64,000 nt of DNA from positions 434,001 through 498,000 of the forward strand of contig CAVQCJ010000006.1 in the NCBI GenBank assembly GCA_963711005.1. The letters run 5' to 3'. The DNA comes from CAVQCJ01 sp963711005. Its GTDB lineage: Bacteria > Actinomycetota > Actinomycetes > Prado026. This document shows, one piece after another, positions 24,612 to 33,007 of this stretch. A model generated the notes under the pieces. That model did not search any database. It had not been told where the DNA came from and worked only from the letters and a program-made list of their open reading frames with translations. Position 1 is the stretch's first letter, and every line of letters starts with the position of its first letter. Made by a program: the position numbers and the translations under genes.

Positions 24612-25664
24612 GTGACGCCACCTGAGACGCACTACGCCAAGAGTGGCCCGGTGAACATCGCCTACCAGGTCGTCGGCGACGGTCCGGCCGACCTCGTCCT
24701 GGTGCCCGGGTTCGTCTCACATGTCGAGGTCGCCTGGGAGCAGCCCCGGCTCGCGCACTTCCTCAACCGGCTGGCCTCGTTCTCGCGGTTGATCGTCTTC
24801 GACAAGCGCGGCACCGGCATGTCCGACCCGGTGCCGGTCCCGCCGTCGATGGACGAACGGATGGATGACCTACGGGCTGTGATGGACGCAGCGGGTTCCG
24901 ATCGTGCCGCGGTGTTCGGCATCTCGGAAGGTGGCACGTTGAGCCTGCTGTTCGCCCATGCGTACCCGCAGCGGGCGACGGCCGTGGTCCTGTACGCGTC
25001 CTGGGCGCGCCGACTCGTGGGACCGGACTATCCCTACGGCCCGACCGAGGCGGAGCTCGACGAGGTGGTCGCGGGGATGGAACGGGCCTGGGCGTCGGGT
25101 GAGTGGTGGGACGGCGGTGAGCCCAGCGCCAGCGACGACGCTCGGCACCGGGTCTGGTGGGCACGGTACCTGCGGATGGCCGCGAGCCCTGCGACGGCCC
25201 AGAACGCCATTCGCCTGAACATGCGCATGGACATCCGCGACCTTCTGCCCGCGATCACCCAGCCGACGCTGATCCTGCACCGGACCGAGGACACCTGGAT
25301 CTCGGTCGGGCACGCCCGCTACCTTGCGGCGGCGCTCCCGCACGCCACCTATGTCGAGCTTCCGGGCACGGACCATCGGCCGTGGCTGGGTGACGTCGAC
25401 GCCATCACCGACGAGGTCGAGCTGTTCCTGACCGGACGCAAGAGCCGGCCCAGGGGTCATGGCGGCGTCGGTGTCGACGCGCTCAGCCGGCGAGAGCGCG
25501 AGGTGGCCTCGCTCACGGTGCGCGGCGAGACCGCCACGCAGGTCGCGGGTCACCTGTACCTGAGCAAGCGGACGGTCGAGAGCCACCTGGTCAGCGTCTA
25601 CGCCAAGCTCGGCGTCGGCTCGAAGACCGAGCTGATCCGGCGGGCGGCCGAGCTCGGCTTGTAG
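24612..25664 (+). CDS. Alpha/beta-hydrolase fused to LuxR-type HTH
   Basis: 350-aa regulator, second of its kind here. Residues 1-275 are an alpha/beta hydrolase: RGTGMSDP, nucleophile S105 in FGISEGG, Asp in LHRTEDTWI and His in GTDHRPW. Residues about 287-350 are a LuxR HTH (LSRREREVASLTVRGETATQVAGHLYLSKRTVESHLVSVYAKLGVGSK). The hydrolase half is much closer to that of the cyclase fusion at 26306 (shared VGDGPxDL, FDKRGxGxSD, VMDAAGSDRAA) than to the LuxR fusion at 16184. GTG start at 24612. The ligand is unknown; a receptor role like that of RsbQ or D14 is an inference. Confidence 0.88.
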   Translation: MTPPETHYAKSGPVNIAYQVVGDGPADLVLVPGFVSHVEVAWEQPRLAHFLNRLASFSRLIVFDKRGTGMSDPVPVPPSMDERMDDLRAVMDAAGSDRAAVFGISEGGTLSLLFAHAYPQRATAVVLYASWARRLVGPDYPYGPTEAELDEVVAGMERAWASGEWWDGGEPSASDDARHRVWWARYLRMAASPATAQNAIRLNMRMDIRDLLPAITQPTLILHRTEDTWISVGHARYLAAALPHATYVELPGTDHRPWLGDVDAITDEVELFLTGRKSRPRGHGGVGVDALSRREREVASLTVRGETATQVAGHLYLSKRTVESHLVSVYAKLGVGSKTELIRRAAELGL

Positions 25665-25745
25665 AAGACCCGTATCTGTACGGATGTACTCCGGCTCGCG
25701 CCCTCCTACGTTCACTGGTGACCCAGGCGAGCGGAGGAGGTCGGG

Positions 25746-26018
25746 ATGGACGCCAAGGAGCCGACATGGTCGGTCGTCGCCGAGATCCCGGCCGTCGTCC
25801 TGCGGCCGCAGCACCTGCGAAGGACGATCTGCGTCGCGATCGTGGTCGGCAGCTCGTTCTTCGCGATGAACCAGCTGGGCGCCATCCTGTCCGGTCGAGC
25901 CACCGCGCTCGTGTGGCTCAAAGCGGCGCTGACCTACCTGACCCCGCTCCTGGTCTCGAACTACGGCGTCCTGTCGGCCACGCGTCGCCGTGACAGCCGC
26001 ACCACCACACCTGCATGA
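25746..26018 (+). CDS. NrtS-like small membrane protein
   Basis: 90-aa membrane protein with two helices: TICVAIVVGSSFFAMNQLGAIL and ALVWLKAALTYLTPLLVSNYGVL. The pattern VLRPxHLRRT...VGxxxxxxNQ...WxKxALTYLxPxxVSNxGxL resembles small proteins annotated as nitrate/nitrite transporter NrtS. The identification rests on this pattern only. A GGAGGTCGGG site lies before the ATG. It is followed 13 nt later by a 98-aa gene with its own ribosome site; the two are probably co-transcribed. Confidence 0.6.
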   Translation: MDAKEPTWSVVAEIPAVVLRPQHLRRTICVAIVVGSSFFAMNQLGAILSGRATALVWLKAALTYLTPLLVSNYGVLSATRRRDSRTTTPA

Positions 26019-26031
26019 GGAGGGCCACGCC

Positions 26032-26328
26032 ATGAGGTTCGCCCAGACCATCGAGTTCCGCACCGGTCGCATCGATGAGCTGAACAGCTACTTCGACGAA
26101 TGGATCGTCCGTACCCAAGGTGAGCGGATCCCCCACCAGGCCGCCCTGCACCGCGACCGGGACTCGGACAACGGCTACCAGCTGGTGGTGGAGTTCGCGT
26201 CCCACGATGCGGGCATGGAGAACTCCAGCCGGCCGCAGACGGGCCAGTTCGCAGCGTTCCTTGCCTCGATCTGCGACAAGCCCTTGGCCTTCCACAGCTT
26301 CGACGTCATCCGTCAGGAGCAGCTCTGA
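26032..26328 (+). CDS. ABM-like dimeric alpha/beta-barrel protein
   Basis: 98-aa protein, MRFAQTIEFRTGRIDELNSYFDEW, with the ferredoxin-like pattern of stress-response/ABM fold proteins and the middle motif YQLVVEFASHDAGMENSSRPQT seen in unannotated actinobacterial relatives. No catalytic residue can be assigned. GAGGAGGG precedes the ATG at 26032. Its 3' end overlaps that of the convergent hydrolase-cyclase gene by 23 bp. Confidence 0.75.
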   Translation: MRFAQTIEFRTGRIDELNSYFDEWIVRTQGERIPHQAALHRDRDSDNGYQLVVEFASHDAGMENSSRPQTGQFAAFLASICDKPLAFHSFDVIRQEQL

Positions 26329-27688
26329 GCCGGCCATCTCCGAGGTCGACCGCGTACAGCCGCCAGTCACCCGGGATCCCCTTGAGCTGGTGCGAGCCAC
26401 GGTCGGAGAACGCGATCCCCGAGCCCACCACCAGGTCGTGGACCGTGCTGGACGCGAGCACCTCCCCGGGACCGGCCAGAGCCGCGACCCGGGCCCCGAT
26501 GTGCACCGCGATCCCGGCGAGCTTGGAGTCGACGATGTCGCACTCGCCGGTGTGGACCCCGGCGCGGACTCGCAGCCCGAGGCGTTCGACCGCCTGGACG
26601 ATCGCCGTCGCGCAACGGATGGCCCGGGCCGGCCCGTCGAAGGTGGCCAGGAACCCGTCGCCCGCCGTGTCCAGCTCGCGGCCGCGGAACTGTTCGAGGA
26701 GGGCGCGCACCACGGTGTGATGTTCCTCGATCAACGTCCGCCATCTCGAGTCACCGATGCTCGCCAGGGTGGCGGTCGAGTCGACCAGGTCGGTGAACAG
26801 CACGGTGGCGAGGATCCGTTCCGGCGCGGCCGCCTCTCGCGTGCCGGTCAGGTACTCCTGAACGAGTCCCGAGACCTCCTCGCCGCCCGCAGGGTTCATC
26901 CAGACGACGTGGTCTTCCCCGTCCAGCTCGTGGTAGGTCGCGGTGCCGATCGTCCGGGCCAGGAATCGCGCATTCTCGACGTGGCACACGTGGTCACCGA
27001 CACGGTGGAGCACGAGCGTGGGCACGCTGATCGTCGGGCAGATCTCCCGGACGTCGATCTCGAACGCCATCCGGCTGAACGCCACAGCCGCACCCGGGCT
27101 GGCTGCGTTGACCAGCAACCGCCTCGACCACTCGTACAGCCGCGCGCTCTCCGCCGGGCCGAGGCTGGGCGCGAACACGTCGGCGCTGAGTCCTCGCTGC
27201 CCCCAGGTCTGCGGAAGCTGCACGAGGTACCTGTCGAACTCCTCCCGCGTCGACTCGCCCCATGGCCAGGCCTCGGACTTCTCCTCGCACACCTCGGCGC
27301 CCACGAGCAGCAGGCAGCGAGTCCGCTCGGGATAGGTCGCCGCGAAGAGCAGGCTCAGCGGGCCACCCTCCGACGAGCCCATGAGCGCCGCCCGATCTGA
27401 TCCCGCGGCGTCCATCACCGCGCGGACGTCGTCCATGCGGTCCTCGAGGGTGCCTGCCTCGACCCGGTCGGAAAGACCCATGCCACGCTTGTCGAAGCAG
27501 ATCACCCGCGCGAAGTCGGCGAGCCGCTGGACGAACCGACGGTAGGTGGGCTCCTCCCACAAGACGGACAGATGGGTCAGGAAGCCGTCGACCATGATCA
27601 GGTCTGTCGGCCCGTCTCCCACTACCGCGTAGGCGACGTGCACGTCACCGCTACGGGCGTACTGGACGTCGAGGGGATGCGGGCTCAC
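26306..27688 (-). CDS. Alpha/beta-hydrolase fused to class III nucleotide cyclase (Rv1900c/LipJ-like)
   Basis: 460-aa protein with the architecture of mycobacterial Rv1900c. Residues 1-285: alpha/beta hydrolase with S106 in MGSSEGG, Asp in LHRVGDHVCH and His in DGEDHVVW. Residues about 290-455: class III cyclase with metal Asp in LFTDLVDST and in LDTAGDGF, the Arg of VHIGARV, but His where the transition-state Asn is usual; HQLKGI near the end. It may make cAMP or cGMP in response to a hydrolase ligand. GTG start at 27688. The hydrolase half is close to that of the LuxR fusion at 24612, so one sensor is coupled to two outputs within 3 kb. Confidence 0.88.
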   Translation of the reverse strand: MSPHPLDVQYARSGDVHVAYAVVGDGPTDLIMVDGFLTHLSVLWEEPTYRRFVQRLADFARVICFDKRGMGLSDRVEAGTLEDRMDDVRAVMDAAGSDRAALMGSSEGGPLSLLFAATYPERTRCLLLVGAEVCEEKSEAWPWGESTREEFDRYLVQLPQTWGQRGLSADVFAPSLGPAESARLYEWSRRLLVNAASPGAAVAFSRMAFEIDVREICPTISVPTLVLHRVGDHVCHVENARFLARTIGTATYHELDGEDHVVWMNPAGGEEVSGLVQEYLTGTREAAAPERILATVLFTDLVDSTATLASIGDSRWRTLIEEHHTVVRALLEQFRGRELDTAGDGFLATFDGPARAIRCATAIVQAVERLGLRVRAGVHTGECDIVDSKLAGIAVHIGARVAALAGPGEVLASSTVHDLVVGSGIAFSDRGSHQLKGIPGDWRLYAVDLGDGRLRAAPDG

Positions 27689-27748
27689 GCTGTCCAGGAT
27701 CCACCGTACCGGGCCGATGGCCGAGGCAACCCGCGAAGTGGGCCCGGC

Positions 27749-28648
27749 CTAGCTCCTCAGTCCCAGGTGACGCAGCTTGGCCGGGTCGACGATCAGGTCC
27801 ATGGCCGCGATGCGGCCGTCCACGACGGTGAAGCCCAGGACCGAGATCGGCTCCGCCCTCGTCCCGAACAGCGCACCGACGGCGCCGTTGACCAGGACCG
27901 GCTGCGCCAGGGACACGTACTGCGGAGCCGTGACCAGCACGTGCCGGGCCACTGCCTCGGCCCCGACGAGCGGCGCCTGCGGGTGGGTCGGCCCGAAGTC
28001 GAAGCGCAGGACGACGTCGGGCGCCAGCACGTTGAGCAGCGCATCGAAGTCGCCCCCGCGCGCCGCGGCCAGGAAAGCGTCGACGACCCGGCGTTGGAGC
28101 GCGACGTCCGGATCGGGCCGAGGCGCGGCCTGCACCCGGCGTCGAGCCCTGCTCGCGAGCTGACGCGTCGAGTCCGGGGTCCGGTCCATGATCTTCGCGA
28201 TCTCCTCGAACGGCAGGGCGAAGATGTCGTGCAGGACGAAGGCGAGACGCTCGCCCGGGGTGAGGCTCTCCAGCACGACCAGCAGCGCGAGGCCGATGGA
28301 GTCCGCGAGCACCGCCTGGTGCTCCGGCCCGGCCTCGTCCGGTCCATCGACGATCGGTTCCGGCAGCCACGTCCCCGCCGACTCCTCGCGCCGGGACTTC
28401 CGGGACCGCAGCATGTCCAGGCAGATGCGTCCGACCACTGTGGTGAGCCACCCACGCAGGTCGTTGATGCCCGCGGTCTCGCTCCGGTCCAGCCGGATCC
28501 AGCACTCCTGCACGGCATCCTCGGCCTCGCTGACCGAGCCGAGCATGCCGTACGCGACCGACTGCAGGTACGGGCGGGACAGCTCGAACTGCTCGGTCAG
28601 CCAAGTCTGCGAGCTCGACACGTGGGCCTCCCGGTCCGGGTTCTGCAC
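27749..28648 (-). CDS. ECF41-type RNA polymerase sigma factor (SigJ-like) with SnoaL-like C-terminus
   Basis: Extracytoplasmic-function sigma factor of 299 aa. Sigma region 2 is about residues 22-90 (AYGMLGSVSEAEDAVQECWIRL) and region 4 about 125-175 (LTPGERLAFVLHDIFALPFEEIAKIMDRTPDSTRQLASRAR). The linker WLPEP and the C-terminal DPAKL (usually NPDKL) are ECF41 marks; the DGGG motif of the SnoaL-like domain is altered to DFGPT. ECF41 factors regulate themselves through this C-terminal domain, without an anti-sigma factor. GTG at 28648 begins 4 bases after the -10 element CGTC, so it is leaderless or starts at a GTG nearer 28621. Divergent from the ABC exporter genes. Confidence 0.92.
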   Translation of the reverse strand: MQNPDREAHVSSSQTWLTEQFELSRPYLQSVAYGMLGSVSEAEDAVQECWIRLDRSETAGINDLRGWLTTVVGRICLDMLRSRKSRREESAGTWLPEPIVDGPDEAGPEHQAVLADSIGLALLVVLESLTPGERLAFVLHDIFALPFEEIAKIMDRTPDSTRQLASRARRRVQAAPRPDPDVALQRRVVDAFLAAARGGDFDALLNVLAPDVVLRFDFGPTHPQAPLVGAEAVARHVLVTAPQYVSLAQPVLVNGAVGALFGTRAEPISVLGFTVVDGRIAAMDLIVDPAKLRHLGLRS

Positions 28649-28652
28649 CTAG

Positions 28653-28679
28653 GACGCAGCGGGCGGGCGGAGTGTGACA
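28653..28679 (-). promoter_or_regulatory. ECF41 promoter of the sigma factor gene
   Basis: Reverse strand: TGTCACA (28679-28673), exactly 16 nt, then CGTC (28656-28653). This equals the published ECF41 consensus TGTCACA-N16-CGTC and lies directly before the sigma gene, so it predicts autoregulation. Confidence 0.8.
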
Positions 28680-28702
28680 GCACGCGGATCGGACCGGCGG
28701 TC

Positions 28703-28729
28703 CGTCACACTCCGGGCGTCCGCTCCGTC
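28703..28729 (+). promoter_or_regulatory. ECF41 promoter facing the ABC exporter operon
   Basis: CGTCACA (28703-28709), exactly 16 nt, then CGTC (28726-28729). It differs from the ECF41 consensus only in the first base (C for T). The leader to the ATG at 28786 is about 50 nt and contains AGGAG. It predicts that the sigma factor drives the exporter. Confidence 0.7.
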
Positions 28730-28785
28730 TTGAGTCGCGTCAGGCGTTCCGCCCAGGAGGGCACACATCCTCAGGAGAACAGCAC

Positions 28786-29727
28786 ATGACCATTCCCGCT
28801 GTCGAAGTCCACCAGCTGACCAAGACCTACCCGGGCGGCCTCGAGGCCGTCCGCGGCATCGACTTCGTGATCGAGACCGGAGAGGTGTTCGGGCTCCTCG
28901 GGCCGAACGGAGCCGGGAAGTCCACCACCATCGGCATGCTGACGACCACGCTGCTCCCGACGAGCGGCTCGGCCAGGCTGGCCGGCTACGACGTGGTGGC
29001 CGAGCCCTTGGCGGCCCGCGGCGTGAGCAGCGTCGTGTTCCAGGAGTCCGTCCTGGACAGGGCGCTGAGCGGCAGCCGGAATCTCGACCTGCACTCGCGC
29101 CTGTGGGGGCTGTCCCGGACGGAGGCTGGCCTGCGGACCAGGGAGCTCGTGGACGCATTCGGACTCTCCGGGGAGATCGAGCGTCCCGTCGGCTCGTACA
29201 GCGGCGGCCAGCGACGCCGCCTGGAGATCGCGCGAGCGCTCGTGTCGGCACCGCAGGTGCTGTTCCTCGACGAGCCCACGGTCGGGCTGGACACCCGGAT
29301 CCGCTACGAGCTGCTGGACCTCATCGGCGGGCTTCGAAGCCGGACCGGCATGACCACCGTGCTGACCACGCACTACCTGGACGAGGCCGAACGGCTCTGC
29401 GACCGGATCGCGATCGTGCACGAGGGGCGCATCGTGGCGCTCGACCGACCCTCTGCCCTGCTGGCCCGCCTCGGCGAGGAGATCGTCGAGCTGCGCGTCG
29501 ACTCGGACCCGGCCACGGCAATGGCAGCCCTGCGCTCGCGTGGCGTCGCAGACGGCCAGGCGTTCGCCATCGGGGCGACCTTGACGGTGCCGCTGCCGAC
29601 GCGGTCCGCCCGCGACGCGATCGCGGCCATCGCCGACCTGGGGATCGAGCCGACCATGCTGACCACCCGCCGGCCGACGCTCGACGACGTCTACCTGCAG
29701 CTGACAGGCAGCCGTCTCGCGGCGTGA
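28786..29727 (+). CDS. DrrA-type ABC transporter ATP-binding protein
   Basis: 313-aa nucleotide-binding protein of the daunorubicin-resistance (DrrA) subfamily. Walker A GPNGAGKST (about 43-51), Q-loop VVFQES, signature YSGGQRRRLEIARAL, Walker B VLFLDEPTVGLD and H-loop TTHYLDEAE; the C-terminal extension with TLDDVYLQLTG is typical of the subfamily. It pairs with the ABC-2 permease 48 bp downstream to export a hydrophobic compound, drug or lipid. It lies behind an ECF41-type promoter, so the operon probably responds to the stress sensed by that sigma factor. Confidence 0.93.
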   Translation: MTIPAVEVHQLTKTYPGGLEAVRGIDFVIETGEVFGLLGPNGAGKSTTIGMLTTTLLPTSGSARLAGYDVVAEPLAARGVSSVVFQESVLDRALSGSRNLDLHSRLWGLSRTEAGLRTRELVDAFGLSGEIERPVGSYSGGQRRRLEIARALVSAPQVLFLDEPTVGLDTRIRYELLDLIGGLRSRTGMTTVLTTHYLDEAERLCDRIAIVHEGRIVALDRPSALLARLGEEIVELRVDSDPATAMAALRSRGVADGQAFAIGATLTVPLPTRSARDAIAAIADLGIEPTMLTTRRPTLDDVYLQLTGSRLAA

Positions 29728-29775
29728 CCGGCCCCGACCGACCAGGAGAGACCAACCGACCGAGGAGAACATGAG

Positions 29776-30645
29776 ATGACCGCTGTCACCACGGACGCTG
29801 CGATCCGGGCCACTCCCGCCCGGCGGCTGCCGTCCAACCCGTCCTGGCCGGCCGCGTGGCGGGCTCTCACCGCCCGGCGGCTCGCACTGAGCGCGCACAC
29901 GCCGCGCGAGGTGCTTGCTCCACTGGTAACGCCGATCCTCTTCGCGCTCGTGATCGCTCCGGCGCTCGCGACGCTGATCCCCACCGCGGGGCGTGGCGGA
30001 GTGGACTACCGGACGTTCGTCATCGTCGGCACCGTCGGCCTGCTCATCCCGCTCACCTGTGCGTTCGCCGGCATCGGGGTGATCGTGGACCGGACCAGCG
30101 GAGCGCGTCGGGAGCTTCTGGCGGCACCCATCCCGCGCGGGCTGATCGTGACCGGCAACCTCACCGTCGCCGTCCTGACCAGCCTGCTGCAGATCAGCGC
30201 TCTCCTGGTGGCCGGCTGGCTCCGGGGCAGCCGGTTCGGCTTCAGCCTGGGAGGCGCCGCCTGGTTCGGTGCCGCCGCGTTCGCCTTCACCGTGCTCATG
30301 TACGCGGTGGCGGAGATCCTGGCCAACCGGATCCCCACCCAGGAGGAGTACATCGGGCTGGTCCCGGTGGTGGCGATCCTGCCCTGGTTCCTGGCCGGGT
30401 CGCTCTTCTCGATCACGGCCATGCCCGCCGGGCTGGCCGGGGTCGCCCGAGCCCTGCCGACGACACACGTGCTCGCTCTGCTGCGCTACGGCGCTGTGGA
30501 CCCGCAGGGCCACGGTCTGCACGACATCTGGGGATTCGGCAGCACCGGCACCGAGGCCATGCTGAGCCTGCTGGTCCTGGCGGGGTGGGCCGCACTGCTG
30601 ACGACGGTGTCGATGCGGACCTTCCAGCGGTCGGCCGTCAGGTGA
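29776..30645 (+). CDS. DrrB-type ABC-2 permease
   Basis: 289-aa membrane subunit of an ABC-2 exporter with six predicted helices, starting with a 40-residue cytoplasmic N-terminus (PAAWRALTARRLALSAHTPREVL). The ABC-2 signature is visible around ATPIPRGLIVTGNLTVAVLTSLLQISALL and the C-terminal LPTTHVLALLRYG. GAGGAGAAC precedes the start region; a 3-codon ATG AGA TGA immediately upstream (29771) is probably of no significance. It forms the pore for the ATPase encoded just before. Confidence 0.9.
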   Translation: MTAVTTDAAIRATPARRLPSNPSWPAAWRALTARRLALSAHTPREVLAPLVTPILFALVIAPALATLIPTAGRGGVDYRTFVIVGTVGLLIPLTCAFAGIGVIVDRTSGARRELLAAPIPRGLIVTGNLTVAVLTSLLQISALLVAGWLRGSRFGFSLGGAAWFGAAAFAFTVLMYAVAEILANRIPTQEEYIGLVPVVAILPWFLAGSLFSITAMPAGLAGVARALPTTHVLALLRYGAVDPQGHGLHDIWGFGSTGTEAMLSLLVLAGWAALLTTVSMRTFQRSAVR

Positions 30646-30662
30646 GGTGCGAGACTCCTCGC

Positions 30663-30896
30663 ATGACGGATGACACCGGCACCGGGCCGCAGGACGAGGA
30701 CATCGTCTCGATCGAGGCGAGCCACGACTGGGAAGCCTGGCGCGACCAGGACCCGGTCGCCTCCCTTCGGGACACCGAGGAGGAGTCGGGCGACGAAGGC
30801 GAGCTGGCCGACATCTACGACTTGGACGAGCGCGAGGCGCGCGAGGCCGGGGTCGCCTTCGACGGCGGCACGGCCGACGAGCCGCGTCTCACCTAG
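30663..30896 (+). CDS. Small acidic protein of unknown function
   Basis: 77 aa, MTDDTGTGPQDEDIVSIEAS..., strongly acidic (many Asp/Glu, one basic cluster EREAREAG), no membrane segment, no recognised family. It starts 17 nt after the permease stop and may belong to the same transcript, though the sequence suggests no transport role. It is followed by a strong terminator-like hairpin at 30915. Confidence 0.6.
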   Translation: MTDDTGTGPQDEDIVSIEASHDWEAWRDQDPVASLRDTEEESGDEGELADIYDLDEREAREAGVAFDGGTADEPRLT

Positions 30897-30914
30897 CCGT
30901 GGTCGCGCGCCCCG

Positions 30915-30943
30915 GCGCCAGGGTCCATGTCGGACCCTGGCGC
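30915..30943. terminator. Bidirectional terminator between exporter operon and permease gene
   Basis: GCGCCAGGGTCC-ATGTC-GGACCCTGGCGC is a perfect 12-bp stem with a 5-nt loop, placed 18 bp after the stop at 30896 and 7 bp beyond the stop of the convergent NCS1 permease gene. No U-run, but among the strongest hairpins in the window. Confidence 0.8.
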
Positions 30944-30950
30944 AGTCGCC

Positions 30951-32375
30951 TCAGGTGCTGACGGCGTTGACCGCCGGGTGGTCGCGGAGGTCGACCACCC
31001 GGACGGTGCGCATGTAGACGGCGTAGGTGATGAACGACAGGCCGAAGCCGACGATGAACGTCACGTCGCCGATCCAGTCGACCCGGCTTGGCACGATGCC
31101 GACGTACTCGGTCTGGTTGGAGAACAGCCAGATCGACAGCACCAGTGAGACCAGGAAGATGATCGGGGCGGCCCAGTTCTCGTGCTTGCGGCTGAAGAGC
31201 AGCCCGTCCACCCGGGCCCCGCGCCGGACCAGCTGGTCGGCCAGGAAGATCCCGAGCCACGGTCCGAGCCAGTACGAGATGACGAGCAGGAAGTTCTCAT
31301 AGCTGCTCTCGGGGTTCTTGAGCGCGTAGTAGGCCAGCGCGAACCCGAGGACGCCGAACGCCAGGGCGACGATGGCGCGACGCAGGTGGGCCCTGATCCG
31401 GATGCCGAGCGTGAGGAACGCCAGCGACCCGGAGTAGATGTTGAGCACGTTGGCGCAGATCGACCCCAGCACGATCGCCAGCAGGGTCAGCTTCGCGACG
31501 ACAGTGGGTAGCGAGTAGACGAACGCGTCCGTGGGGCTGGTGACGTCCTTGGGCACCACGATGGTCGCCGAGGCGGCCCCGACGATCTCCAGGATCGTGG
31601 TGGACAGGAAGAGGCCGAGGCCGGCGTAGAGCGCGACCTTGCGCTTGTCGGTGTCACGCGGGAGGTACCGGGCGTAGTCGGCGGCGTACGGGTTCCAGCC
31701 CGCCGCGTAGCCGTAGACCGTGGCCACCGTGAGCAGGAAGACCCCGAGGCCGCCACCGGTGCCGCCGCCGCCGAAGTGCGACTTCGACAGGCTGATGACC
31801 GAGGCGATCACGAAGACCACGGCGAGCAGCGGGAAGGCGTACCGCTCGAAGGCCTGCACGAGGTTGTGCCCGAAGAACGCGATGACCACCTGGGCCGCGA
31901 CGATGATGAGCAGGCACAGGGTCGTGGGCATCTTCGTGAGCGAGTTGAGCGCGAACGTCCCGCTGACGGAGTTGACGGCGAACCAGCCGATGCCGCCGGT
32001 CAGCGACATGATGCCGGCCGGCAGCGCGTTCCCGAGGAACCCGAACGGCGCGCGGCTGAGCACCATCTGCGGCACGCCGTACTCTGGGCCGCGGGCGGAC
32101 AGGACGGCCTGCCCCAACGCGCCGAGCCCGTTGCCGAGGACGATGGCGGCGGCCGCCTGCCACACGCTCAGACCGAAGATGATCGCCAGGACGCCGATGA
32201 AGACGGTGGCGAACTCGAGGTTGGGCGACGTCCAGGTCCAAAGCAGCTGGAGCGGCTTCCCGTGCCGTTCGCCGTCCGGGATCTCCTCGATCCCCCCGGG
32301 CTCGACGACGCCGACGCGGTCGCCGTAGTCACCCTCACGGAACTCGATCGCGGCTTCCTCGCTGGACACCGACAT
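30951..32375 (-). CDS. NCS1 family cytosine/purine permease
   Basis: 474-aa polytopic protein (about 12 helices) of the NCS1 family. Features: N-terminal ERHGKPLQLLWTWTSPNLEFATVFIGVL, GPEYGVPQMVLSRAPFG with the conserved substrate region, GNALPAGIMSLTGGIGWFAVNSV and YAADYARYLP. The neighbouring cytosine deaminase makes cytosine the most likely substrate. ATG at 32375 was preferred (GAAGGG upstream) over ATG 32396. The pair resembles codB-codA in function although the deaminase is of a different family. Confidence 0.88.
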   Translation of the reverse strand: MSVSSEEAAIEFREGDYGDRVGVVEPGGIEEIPDGERHGKPLQLLWTWTSPNLEFATVFIGVLAIIFGLSVWQAAAAIVLGNGLGALGQAVLSARGPEYGVPQMVLSRAPFGFLGNALPAGIMSLTGGIGWFAVNSVSGTFALNSLTKMPTTLCLLIIVAAQVVIAFFGHNLVQAFERYAFPLLAVVFVIASVISLSKSHFGGGGTGGGLGVFLLTVATVYGYAAGWNPYAADYARYLPRDTDKRKVALYAGLGLFLSTTILEIVGAASATIVVPKDVTSPTDAFVYSLPTVVAKLTLLAIVLGSICANVLNIYSGSLAFLTLGIRIRAHLRRAIVALAFGVLGFALAYYALKNPESSYENFLLVISYWLGPWLGIFLADQLVRRGARVDGLLFSRKHENWAAPIIFLVSLVLSIWLFSNQTEYVGIVPSRVDWIGDVTFIVGFGLSFITYAVYMRTVRVVDLRDHPAVNAVST

Positions 32376-32505
32376 GGGGACGCCCTTCTCGTGCACGGCG
32401 GGGAAGGCCGTGCGTAGACAACCACGCCGGAGGCACAGCGCGCCAGGGGTGATGGGAGGCGCTGGCCGATGGCCGGCGCGGTCGCGGCGGGGGCCACCGG
32501 GTCGG

Positions 32506-32949
32506 TCAGACGCCGATGTCCTCGTTCCAGAGCTCCGGCGCCGCGGCGATGAACGTCCGCATCAGCTCGATGCAGTCCGGGTCGTCGAGGACGACGAGCT
32601 CCACCCCGCGGGACCTGAGCAGATCCTCGTTGCCCTGGAAGGTCGTGTTCTCCCCGATGACCACCCGCGGGATCCCGTAGAGCAGGATCGCGCCGGTGCA
32701 CATGTCGCACGGCGAGAGCGTCGTGTAGAGCGTGGCCCGCCGGTACGTCGCACCAGGCAGGCGACCGACGTTCTCCAGGCAGTCCGTCTCGCCGTGCTTG
32801 ATCGCCGAGCCCTCCTGCACGCGCTTGTTGCGGCCGACGCCGACCAGCTCGCCGTCGACCGCGAGCGCGGCGCCGACCGGCACCCCGCCCTCGGCCCGTC
32901 CCGCGCGGGCCTCGGCGAGAGCCGCAGCCATGAACACCTGGTCACTCAT
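32506..32949 (-). CDS. Fungal-type cytosine deaminase
   Basis: 147-aa zinc deaminase of the CDA superfamily. Ligands and catalytic Glu: H52, E54 (KHGETDCLENVGRLPG) and C81/C84 (TLYTTLSPCDMCTGAILLYGIPR). These blocks, and the ending ELWNEDIGV, closely follow yeast Fcy1 (HGE..LENCGRL, LYTTLSPCDMCTGAIIMYGIPR, DWFEDIGE), with the same spacing. This differs from the bacterial CodA amidohydrolase. It converts cytosine to uracil and ammonia. A GAGGGA site precedes the ATG at 32949. Located upstream of the NCS1 permease gene on the same strand, 130 bp apart. Confidence 0.92.
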   Translation of the reverse strand: MSDQVFMAAALAEARAGRAEGGVPVGAALAVDGELVGVGRNKRVQEGSAIKHGETDCLENVGRLPGATYRRATLYTTLSPCDMCTGAILLYGIPRVVIGENTTFQGNEDLLRSRGVELVVLDDPDCIELMRTFIAAAPELWNEDIGV

Positions 32950-33007
32950 CGAGGCTCCCTCGTCGACGGCGGCCGGGTCGCACGTGGCCGACCGGGTGGT
33001 GGGCCGG

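Noticed and set aside
29771..29779. Three-codon ORF (ATG AGA TGA) before the ABC-2 permease start
   Set aside because: Likely coincidental; the real start at 29776 has a GAGGAG site and matches the family's N-terminus length.
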